Under the pieces are notes generated by a model. That model searched no databases. It saw only the letters and a list, made by a program, of their open reading frames with translations, and was not told the origin of the DNA. A stretch of DNA of 64,000 nt from the NCBI GenBank assembly GCA_021396245.1, contig WNYE01000005.1, positions 310,001 through 374,000 on the forward strand, read 5' to 3'. Made by a program: the position numbers and the translations under genes. Positions 55,815 through 64,000 of the stretch are shown here, piece by piece; the first letter of the stretch is position 1, and the number at the start of each line of letters is the position of its first letter. This DNA comes from Sporothrix humicola (lineage: Eukaryota; Ascomycota; Sordariomycetes; Ophiostomatales; Ophiostomataceae).

Positions 55815-57223
55815 ATGTCTGTGTTTTCCATCCTCCGAAGGGCCCGACAGGCCAAGGAACAGCCACCCAGCAAACCGTCCGAGAAGCAGATTGGAAAACA
55901 GAGAGAAGACCAGGCCACGCCACGATACGTCCATGTACCGACACACGCCGCCGCGGACGCCATGATGGGTGCTCCTGCAGGCTGGATGCGAGACGATCCC
56001 GAACGGATCCGCGAGAACAACCTCAAGCGCAATGCCATGGCCGCGGCCGCGGCTCTTCCGGGACGGTTGCAGCGGTCTGAGAGCTCCGCTATGCTGAGCC
56101 CTCTGCACATCAACATGCATGCAAGCACCAGTAGCGGTGGAGTTGGCAGCAGCAACGGAGTCGGTAGCAGCAGCGGAAGCGGTGGTCAGTTTGTGACTGG
56201 CGGAACCAGTGTGGCCGACAAGAGAGCATCAACCTGGTCCCGGTCTCACAGTACCGGCTCCTTGCGGAGGCTCTCTTCGACGCCCGGCACGCCGGCTACA
56301 TTCAGCCCGCCGAATTTCAGCAGCCTGGACGCCGAGCTTGACCGTGCTCGCATCACGCCTCTGGAGACTTCTCAGAGCGGATCGTACATCTCCAACAGCG
56401 ACATGACGGCATCCGTGTCCTCGGTATCATCATCGCCGCGGTCGTCCCCTTCTTCCTCCCCATCTACGTCACCGTCAACGTGCTCAACCCCGTCTTTTGG
56501 ACCATCCAGGAACTCCAAGAGCAAAGGTGTGCTTTCCTACTTTACGTTGAGCTCGTCTCCAGCGTCACGTCCTTGATTACCCCCCCTCCCCCCTCCTTCC
56601 TCCTCCCCAGCCCCTTTCCTGTTTCCCCCCTTCCCGACAGTGCTAACAGTGCGCTCTTTCTTGTTGTTTGTTTTCCCGACTCAACAGACGACAATTACGA
56701 ATATCTTGATTTGGGCGATGTTTACCGACAATACGACCTTTCCAGCACAGAGTCTTTCGAGATGACGGTGCTCCCATCAAGGATGCCAACCAAAAAGACT
56801 ATCCGCAACTGCACACCAAACAGCTCAATTCGCATTGTATCTCGGCAACACGATATCCCGTCGACCGGTATTCAGGAGAGGAGGCGACAGCGGAATCCTT
56901 ATGCGCAGCCCGTCAGAATAGAAGAGCCTGGGCTGCGCCTCCATAGCTCGGCATTATCACGATCATCGACCGAGCGCACACTCGTTCCTCCCACCATTCG
57001 TTCTCCTAGGTCACCACAAAACCTTGCGCCAACGCCCAATCCTAACTCGAGTCATGACGCACCAGAATCAGAGAACACAACGCCGAAAAAGCTCACACTG
57101 GATGCCGACGGCTTTGCTGTCCAGTCGGTCTCTGGGACACCAAGAAAAGACGTCTCTCATCCAAGGCAGCCGACTGGATGGCCACTTTCGGCACAAATGC
57201 AGACAGAAGGCGGCTTCTTCTGA
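55815..57223 (+). CDS. Conserved fungal protein of unknown function, Ser-rich
   Basis: A 415-aa predicted protein in two exons: 55815-56526 and 56688-57223 (161-nt intron, GCTAAC branch site). The N terminus MSVFSILRRARQ and the segment RYVHVPTHAAADAMMGAP (about 37-54), followed by a basic DDPERIRENNLKRNAM stretch, resemble a family found across filamentous ascomycetes without assigned function. Residues about 95-235 are Ser/Gly-rich with many SP and SS pairs, suggesting phosphorylation and disorder. The second exon opens with DDNYEYLDLGDVYRQYD, an acidic Tyr-rich motif. No signal peptide or membrane helix is evident. The intron joins G to AC, giving Asp. Gene existence is likely; the function is unknown. 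Confidence 0.75.
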
Positions 57224-59163
57224 TAGAGACTGCCGACTCTTTCCGGATTCTGCTGTTCTTTTGTTTCGTCATTCTACACTTACCAGTTCTCACACCTTGC
57301 GGATACTTTCTTTTTCCCACTTTTCTTTTCTTTCTTTGCATCCGGTGGTCTGCGAATATTTGGCGTTCTACACCCTGTCACTCAATATCTTTTGTAATTT
57401 CATTAGTTGGCATTTTTGTTACGGGGTTTATGATATTTGGTATTGGTATAATTTTTTTTTGACTTTTCTTATTTCATGTTCAAGGCATGTGGCCGCGATA
57501 TATTCACTGTATTGGATTTTTGGTAGTCTGGGGATGACATTGCCATTGGTATGAAGACAGCCAGTTTCATGTTTTAGTCCATACTCCGTACAAATATTGA
57601 ACTTTCTTTTTCCATCGACCGTTGAAGAATACAACACCCCGCGCTACCGCATCGGCATATTTTGTCTCGTCGCCCCGACATCCCTTTCTCGGTGAAACAT
57701 TCAATAAAATTCCGTTCGTCATATACTCGACGACGAGAACGGCGAACTGTCACCAGTATATATTTCTTTTGCTGGATGTTTTCGTCTATCGCATCCGGCT
57801 TCTTAGAAGCCCTCATATCTTGCACAAAACAAGTACCTCAACGATGAGCGAAAACAGCACTCGAAAATACCGGCCTCTCCATAACATCCTACACTGGTTA
57901 TGCAGCCGACACGCTTTATGTCTGTGTACTTGACAACAGATAAATCCCTGATTTCTTACTTCAGTATTGGTTGAATCTTGGTGTCGTTTCGAGTACGACG
58001 GACGTTCGCGAACACTTTAGCTTTACATCTCACAGCAGAATAGCCAGCAAATCATCACCATCCAACAGACACCTGTTACTTTACTTGCCTTCTTTCTCCT
58101 TGTTCTCCACGCTATATGATATCGAATAAAACGTCAAATCTGGGGATAATTGTCGGAGACGGATTCTCCTGGTTGCCGGGTTTCCGGGCCACGGGCGTTG
58201 AATGATGAAGAATATTGACAACAGTTGGCATTTTCGGCAGAGCCCTTGTTTATTGTATGCTTTTGTAAACATGTTTTCGTTGTGTTCTCGGAATACATCC
58301 CGTTGCAGATTGTGTGCCCTCCTGCAAAAGTACAGAATTTCTTTTTCTGCGAGGCATCTGGCATTTATTGGTTTTTGCGGCGTCGTCGAAAACGTGCAAT
58401 ATACCACGTGTACTACTTGACCGCAACCAGTCATCGACCAAGACATATTCTTCAACTAGATGCATTTCTTGCAATATATGTTTACAACTTCTTAATGGGA
58501 AGAATTGGTGCCTTTAGAATCGAATATAAATACCCCCTTCGAGTCTGCGAGAAAAAAGAAGTTGTGATGAGAAGGACCAAGATTCTCGACAGATCATGGG
58601 CCTTCTTCCCATTGAGGCTTCTTAAAGTATGATTATTCAAAGCTATCCATACGATTAGGTGCCCCTTTCCTTATGTGTTGTCTATATTCTCTGATATCTA
58701 GCTTCTATTTGTTGATGTTGAGGTGACTAGGAGAGATTCGAGAGTTTCCTAGTTGGGCGTGTTAGTAGGCATTGCGGGGCCTGATTGGCTGTATTTGCAC
58801 AGTGCGACGCAAGAAGGGTTGCGAAAGAAAAGTGGATATTTTGTCGAGAGCTGCACGTGCCTGGTCACACGGCAATCCTGCACTGGAAAAAACTTCACTA
58901 GCTGTGTGCCTCATTAGGGCGGTGAGCAATTCTGCCAGAAAAAGTTCCCTTTGTCTAGGCAAAAAAAAAAGTTTGTACCTAGATCGTCTCTTTCCCTCTT
59001 TCTCTTTTCCTCTCTTCTTCTTCCTCACGCAACCACATCCTTTTCCTTCACGAACCACCCAACGGCAGTGAACCTTGCACAGGCGAGCCAACGATACCCT
59101 ATTTCTTTTATTTTTTAGCATCAACAGTCTTTCGACTTTCTTTTCCATCTCCGTCGACTGAAA
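57224..59163. other. Intergenic region upstream of SNU13
   Basis: About 1.9 kb with no supported gene. AT-rich with T runs at 57300-57480, and a pyrimidine-rich leader near 58985-59060 before SNU13. Confidence 0.55.
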
Positions 59164-59639
59164 ATGTCTGGCAACAAGGAGTCTGCTGGTAAGTTCTTTT
59201 TTTCCCTTATCTCCTCGCTTCGCTCGATTGATGCTTCGAGCGACAACTCGCCTTTCTGCTTCGCATACTAACAGCTGCAGCTTGGCCTCTGGCCGATCCT
59301 GCCCTCTCGCAGGAGATCCTCGATCTCCTCCAGTCGGCCACCCACTACCGCCAGGCCAAGAAGGGCGCCAACGAGGTCACCAAGGCCCTCAACCGTAACA
59401 CCTGCGAGATCGCCATCCTCGCCGCCGACGCCAACCCCCTTGCCATCCTGCTGCACATCCCCCTGCTGTGCGAGGACAAGAACACCCCCTACGTCTTCGT
59501 CCCCAGCAAGGTCGCCCTCGGCCGCGCCTGCGGTGTTAGCCGCGCCGTCATTGCTGCCAGCATCAGCACCAACGAGGCCAGCGACCTGGCCGGCCCCATC
59601 AAGGCCCTCAAGGACAAGGTCGAGCGCCTGGCCATCTAA
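59164..59639 (+). CDS. SNU13: U4/U6.U5 tri-snRNP component Snu13 (15.5K, L7Ae family)
   Basis: A 127-aa kink-turn RNA-binding protein that nucleates U4 snRNP and box C/D snoRNP assembly in the nucleus. Two exons: 59164-59188 (25 nt) and 59281-59639. The L7Ae RNA-binding loop KKGANEVTKALNRN lies at about 35-48, and the ILLHIPLLCEDKNTPYVFVPSK and GVSRAVIAASISTNEASDL segments match Snu13 rather than Nhp2, which has a longer N terminus. Length is as expected. The acceptor lies in AACAGCTGCAG: the second AG is used here because the first lies too close to the ACTAAC branch site. Using the first would add two residues (Ala-Ala) in frame. The coding sequence is strongly biased to C/G, consistent with high expression. 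Confidence 0.95.
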
Positions 59640-60976
59640 GCGGAGGTGGTGATGGGAGAGTAGGAGGCGGTTTAGTGTGCCGTTGGGCATTTGTCTGAGC
59701 CGACGCATTGAACCTATCCTCGTTTCTTTCAACATTGTTTGCCGCTCTGGTCAGCGTGGATATGTTTACGATACCCATGTGGGACAGGCAGGAGTAAATA
59801 GGATTACTGGAAAAATATAAAATAGAAAGAATATCCCGGGAACGAGTGTGGTTTTACTCTAGCCGAAAGGCTTGGGCAAACTACTTTTGTCTTAGAGGAA
59901 CTTTTGCTAAAATCCTTTTTGTTCCTTGCTGTGATTGTGCCTGGAGTTTATGTGCACATGTACTTGTGGAAACAATAAATCCAAAGGGAGAGTAGACAAG
60001 GCAAGCATCCTTCTGGGATATTGCAGTTTTTGTGACGTCTGCTGATTGTAATTTTCGATATCCCTTTGCAAGAGGCCTTTACTGTGGTGAGAGAGAGCTG
60101 GTGAATCAATGCCAACAGTATCTACTATAAGTTGATAAATTTCTAGTAAATCATATAACTACTCTTTGCAGTATTACTTGCAGTATTATTCAAACATCGT
60201 CATATAATACTTTACCTTTCTATTGACGATTCGTTGGTGACATCGACTTCAGTAAATTTCATGTGAGAGCTCTTGGCTGGAAGCCCCAACTCTTAGCACT
60301 CTTTAGCGGCTTTGCGCTGTGAGCCTCGTATGCGTTCTGATGCAGGTGCTAAAGCGTGGGGATCTGCAGGGAGCACCAATGACCCTAATTTTAGCTGGTG
60401 CGTGTCATTACGAGGCAGCGCGGCAGTGCCCACAGTCGCGCCTGCCCGCACAGGAGAAGCTGCCACCTTGCTCCAATTCGACGCCACGACTCCATGAATC
60501 CACGAACCTCTTTCCTTTCCCACCAACAACGCGGGACACCTTTTCTGTCTTTCTTTCTTTTCCCTTCGTCAATGCACTTTGTGTCTCGACGAGGGAGACG
60601 AGGCCAGCACGGTCCACTTCCGATCTGACACCTTTTCACCTACAGATCTCACTTTCGTTTCTTTTTCTATTCCTCTTCTTCGTCTTGTTTCCTATTCCTA
60701 TTTCCTAGAATCCATCGACCAGCGACGTGTTTCTTGCTCGCTTCGACTTGTCTCCTTTTTCTTTTCTTCCTCCTCACCAGTTGCCTATCGTTTCTCCTCC
60801 ACGACATGCACGGCCGCTGTTGAGCAGCACTGCCGGGACAACATCTGGACGAGCAAGTAGACAGACGACGGGAAATACCTATATACACGACCACGATCCG
60901 ACTCCGAAGACCTAGAAACCGAGACACGAGAAACGACATCCTATAAATACCTTCAACAATCCTCTTCCTCCTCACA
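59640..60976. other. Intergenic region, ALG5 promoter and leader
   Basis: No gene is supported. AT-rich to about 60250, then CT-rich (60520-60790) leading to the ALG5 start. Confidence 0.55.
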
Positions 60977-62314
60977 ATGGCCGACATTTTCGATCTCGCC
61001 GGCTCGCTCCTCGCCGCCCTCTTCTCGATCCCCATCCCAATCCTCCTCCTGAGCTTCGTCGCTCTTGTCGCCGTCGCCAGCATCGCCGGCTACTTTCTGC
61101 TCTGCTACATTGCGCCCAAGCCACGACAGCCCTTTGCCTCTGAAAAGACATACCAGACGAGCGCTCCGCCAAGTGGTGGCAGCAAGGAGGCCACCATTGT
61201 CACGCGCCAGCTGCCCTGCTGGTACGACAAATGGCTGGCCGAGCGGCATATGGCCGAAAAGGACAAGAGTGGCAGCAATGCCTACAGCCTCAGCGCCATT
61301 GAGCCGGCCGAGGTGGGCCTGACGGTCGTCGTGCCCGCCTACAACGAGGCCCTGCGCATCCTGCCGGCGCTCGAGGAGATGGTTGACTACTGCGACAAGC
61401 GCTTCGGCCGGCCGAAGCCGGCAACCGCCCAACAGAAGAAGGCAGCAAAGCAGGACGCGCGCAAGCCGACGGCAGCACCGAAGCGTAAAAAGGCACCGTC
61501 GGCTGCTGTTCTCTACGACTTCCCTGCCGACCGCGCCGACTCCAACGGCAACTCGTCGACTGCGTCGGCCGCTGACGTCGAGCTGCCCTCGGGCTACGAG
61601 ATTATCATTGTCAACGACGCCAGCTCCGACAACACGGTGCAGGTCGCCCTGGACTTTGCCCGCGACCGCGGCTTGCACGACGTCTTGCGCGTTGTCACGC
61701 TGGCCAAGAACCGCGGCAAGGGCGGTGGTGTCACGCACGGTCTGCGGCACGCCCGTGGCGCCTATGTCGTCTTTGCCGACGCCGACGGCGCCTCCCGCTT
61801 TACCGACCTGGACAAGCTGATCGAGGGCTGCGACGTGGTCGTTGACGCCTCCGACCGCGGCGTTGCTATCGGCAGCCGCGCCCACCTCGTCGGTAGCGCC
61901 GCCGTCGTGCAGCGGTCGGCCCTCCGCAATTTTCTGATGAAGTCGTTCCACTTTGTCCTGACCATCCTGACGCCGCCCGCCACGTCGCGCATCGGTGACA
62001 CCCAGTGCGGCTTCAAGCTGTTCAGCCGCGCCGCCCTGCCCCACATCGTGCCCTACATGCACACCGAGGGCTGGATCTTTGACATTGAGATGCTGATGCT
62101 GGCCGAGTCCGCGCCCGCCACGCCCGTCGTCGCCCACGACGGCAGCATCATCGGCACCAGCGCGGGCATTAAAGTCGCCGAGGTGCCTGTGGGCTGGCAC
62201 GAGGTCGACGGCAGCAAGATGAACCTGGTGCAGGACAGCATCCGCATGGCCATGGGCCTGACCGTGCTGCGTGCGAGCTGGATGCTGGGCGTGTACCGGC
62301 GGCGGTTGACATAG
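60977..62314 (+). CDS. ALG5: Dolichyl-phosphate beta-glucosyltransferase
   Basis: A 445-aa intronless ER membrane enzyme that transfers glucose from UDP-glucose to dolichyl phosphate, supplying the last glucoses of the N-glycan precursor. An N-terminal membrane helix (about 20-48) precedes a GT-A domain of family 2 type: LTVVVPAYNEALRILPALEE, EIIIVNDASSDNT, the metal-binding DAD of FADADGASRF (D268, D270), RGVAIGSRAHLVGSA, and GDTQCGFKLFSR. A Lys/Ala-rich and Ser/Asn-rich insertion of about 60 residues (about 150-205) separates the first two motifs and is not needed for the fold. The C terminus holds the W-x-E/D-x-D-G-S type segment. It is convergent with the AFG2-like gene, 198 bp away. Confidence 0.94.
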   Translation: MADIFDLAGSLLAALFSIPIPILLLSFVALVAVASIAGYFLLCYIAPKPRQPFASEKTYQTSAPPSGGSKEATIVTRQLPCWYDKWLAERHMAEKDKSGSNAYSLSAIEPAEVGLTVVVPAYNEALRILPALEEMVDYCDKRFGRPKPATAQQKKAAKQDARKPTAAPKRKKAPSAAVLYDFPADRADSNGNSSTASAADVELPSGYEIIIVNDASSDNTVQVALDFARDRGLHDVLRVVTLAKNRGKGGGVTHGLRHARGAYVVFADADGASRFTDLDKLIEGCDVVVDASDRGVAIGSRAHLVGSAAVVQRSALRNFLMKSFHFVLTILTPPATSRIGDTQCGFKLFSRAALPHIVPYMHTEGWIFDIEMLMLAESAPATPVVAHDGSIIGTSAGIKVAEVPVGWHEVDGSKMNLVQDSIRMAMGLTVLRASWMLGVYRRRLT

Positions 62315-62512
62315 GGGCGGTTTGTGGACTGAGAAACGCATGGTGGGAGGGAGCACGGACAGATATACCAAGCGAGATGTAGGCTGCGATCATTAAAAGA
62401 GGTCTATAAAGGTCATCTGTGGCAGAGAACTGCCTAAGGATATCTATCTATAAAATAAAAAAATAAAATCAAACGAATGATCATAACTTAATGTGCAAGT
62501 ACACCGTGATAT

Positions 62513-64000
62513 CTACTTGAACGACGGCGTCCAGCGGGCAAAGTGCTCCAGCATAGGCGGCGTGATCGTCTTGGGTGCCCGCTTAATCTCCGTCAAGAAC
62601 GCCTCCGTCGTAATGTACTCGGGGCCCGTGCCGTCCAGGTACGCCCGGCTGGTGCTCTCGCCCGCCTTTTGGCAGATACCCAGAATCTCAGCACCCGAGA
62701 ACTGTGCCGACTCGCGGCCGAGCAGATCCAGATCCAGATCGGAACTGACCTGCATGCCCTTCACCCAGCTGGCAAAAATGGCCCGCCGAGCAGCCTCGTC
62801 GGGTGGAGGCACGTAAAAGTGCTTGTCGATCCGGCCTGTACGGAGCAGTGCAGGGTCCAGTGCCTCAGGACGGTTCGTCGCTGCCACTACCAACACCTTG
62901 TCCAGGGGCTCGAAACCGTCGAGCTCCGAAAGCAGAGCCGGAACCATCTGTGGACCACGGCTCGACGAAGCGCTGCCGTCACCAAAGTTGGCACGACGGC
63001 CGCCGAGCGCGTCGATTTCATCCAGGAAAATCACAGCAGGTGATGCCCGTCGAGCTTTGGCAAACAGTTCGCGGACACTGCGCTCTGTCTCGCCGACATA
63101 CTGGTTGAGCAGCTCGCCACCCTTGACCGAGAAATAGTTGAGCTCGCTCTCGGTAGCCAGTGCCTGGGCAGCCATCGTCTTGGAACAGCCGGGCGGGCCA
63201 TACAACAGGAAACCGCGGGCAAACGGCTTGATACGCGAGCTGTACTTTTCGGGATGGTTCATCATATCGACGCGTTCCTTCAAGGCCATGACCAGCTCCG
63301 CCTGGCCGTGGATGTCATGCCAGTACACCGGGCGGGGCTTAACGTCGATGCCGTCCATGCGGCTGGGCCGAACATATCTGCGTGCATCCTTAAAGTCCTC
63401 TTCTGTCAGGTAGAACGGCTGGTTTTCTTGTGTCTGTACATGTGGGAGAGCAGCACCGCCGTCGACATCGCCGTTTTGCGCTTGTGCCTGCTTCTGCTCC
63501 TCCTGTTTCGCCAGAATGGACTTGCGTTGACGGAACCCGAGTGCCTCAGTCCAGAGGTTCAGCAGGTCGTGGCCGTTAAAGGCGTGTGTCTGGTGGCTCA
63601 GGTCCTTGATCATACGCTCTGCCTGGCCGGCTGGTAGCGGCATGTTGAACGACCGTAGGATGGCACGACGGCCGGCCGGGTCGGGGAAAGGCAGCTCAAT
63701 CGCCCGTGAAAGACGGCCAGGATCACGCAGATCCGCAGGAATATCCTTGAGGTAGTCCAGGCAGGTGACCAGAACGATGAGTTGGGGGACTTGAGAATCT
63801 CCAGTGCCCTGCTGTCCCTTGTGCACATTTGAATCCAAAATATCACACAGGGCCTGGATGACAGCCGTGCGGTTGCTGCGCTCCTCGACCAGCACCTTTT
63901 GGATGTTGTCAATCGTCACAATACTCGGGCGCTGCTCGTACGCCTTTTGGAACGTCTCCTGGATCGTGGACAGTTTGTCGTTGGGCCGAATGGGGAACAC
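62513..64000 (-). CDS. AFG2: AFG2-like double AAA ATPase, C-terminal part (cut by window end)
   Basis: At least 495 aa; the N terminus and the Walker A of the first AAA domain lie beyond 64000. Afg2/Drg1 is a Cdc48-type unfoldase that strips maturation factors from pre-60S ribosomes in the cytosol. The second AAA domain is complete: Walker A GPPGCSKT (plus-strand 63177-63200), Walker B VIFLDEIDALGG, and the arginine-finger region ALDPALLRTGRIDKH. The cysteine-containing GPPGCSKT is typical of the Afg2/SPATA5 group. The first AAA domain keeps DLRDPGRLSRAIELPFPD but its Walker B reads IVTIDNIQKV, with Asn where the catalytic Glu is expected. No intron is seen within the window. A Cdc48-like relative other than Afg2 is possible. 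Confidence 0.8.
   Translation of the reverse strand: MFPIRPNDKLSTIQETFQKAYEQRPSIVTIDNIQKVLVEERSNRTAVIQALCDILDSNVHKGQQGTGDSQVPQLIVLVTCLDYLKDIPADLRDPGRLSRAIELPFPDPAGRRAILRSFNMPLPAGQAERMIKDLSHQTHAFNGHDLLNLWTEALGFRQRKSILAKQEEQKQAQAQNGDVDGGAALPHVQTQENQPFYLTEEDFKDARRYVRPSRMDGIDVKPRPVYWHDIHGQAELVMALKERVDMMNHPEKYSSRIKPFARGFLLYGPPGCSKTMAAQALATESELNYFSVKGGELLNQYVGETERSVRELFAKARRASPAVIFLDEIDALGGRRANFGDGSASSSRGPQMVPALLSELDGFEPLDKVLVVAATNRPEALDPALLRTGRIDKHFYVPPPDEAARRAIFASWVKGMQVSSDLDLDLLGRESAQFSGAEILGICQKAGESTSRAYLDGTGPEYITTEAFLTEIKRAPKTITPPMLEHFARWTPSFK

Noticed and set aside
60953..62371. 472-codon open frame on the minus strand opposite ALG5
   Set aside because: Shadow of a GC-biased gene; its product is a low-complexity Val/Gly/Asp/Arg mix with no domain, while the plus strand encodes a clear glucosyltransferase.

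Overview
The window is nuclear DNA of a filamentous ascomycete, most likely a Sordariomycete. Ophiostomatales is possible, but that is only an impression. Coding regions are GC-rich with strong G/C preference at third codon positions. Introns are mostly 50-90 bp, with GTRNGT-type donors and CTAAC/CTGAC branch sites. Promoters and 5' leaders are long and pyrimidine-rich, and gene order is that of unrelated monocistronic genes. I see no prokaryotic features, no CRISPR array, no rRNA, no convincing tRNA and no intact transposon.

Layout: 2.0-5.0 kb Zn2Cys6 regulator (+); 6.4-7.9 kb class III, HemL-like aminotransferase (+); 10.9-12.6 kb amino acid permease (+); 13.5-16.2 kb CLC Cl-/H+ exchanger (+); 17.3-19.1 kb aromatic amino acid decarboxylase family enzyme (+); 19.4-24.4 kb NTE1 phospholipase (-); 25.6-26.6 kb eIF2alpha (+); 27.5-28.2 kb IMP2 inner-membrane peptidase (+); 29.3-30.5 kb MME1-like mitochondrial carrier (+); 31.0-31.6 kb isochorismatase-fold hydrolase (-); 32.6-36.1 kb large PPR-like protein (+); 37.6-39.4 kb ERG1 squalene epoxidase (+); 40.3-43.3 kb PSY2/PP4R3 (-); 45.7-48.1 kb second Zn2Cys6 regulator (+); 48.3-50.1 kb DHA2-type MFS transporter (-); a 5.7-kb gene-poor stretch; 55.8-57.2 kb fungal conserved protein of unknown function (+); 59.2-59.6 kb SNU13 (+); 61.0-62.3 kb ALG5 (+); 62.5-64.0 kb AFG2-like AAA ATPase (-, cut by the window end).

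Most genes are housekeeping: translation initiation, splicing, N-glycosylation, sterol synthesis, phospholipid turnover, mitochondrial protein maturation and transport, and phosphatase targeting. The one pair that looks like a local functional unit is the convergent regulator and MFS exporter at 45.7-50.1 kb. The exporter's promoter carries a dense cluster of CGG-containing repeats of the kind Zn2Cys6 proteins bind. Other points worth attention are an apparent GC-AG intron in PSY2, a HemL-like aminotransferase in a lineage that does not use that haem route, an altered Walker B in the first AAA domain of the AFG2-like protein, and paired CACGTG boxes upstream of ERG1 and of the CLC gene. I found no clearly new multi-gene system. 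Exon boundaries were worked out by hand from reading frame, splice consensus and remembered family conservation; no database search was run.
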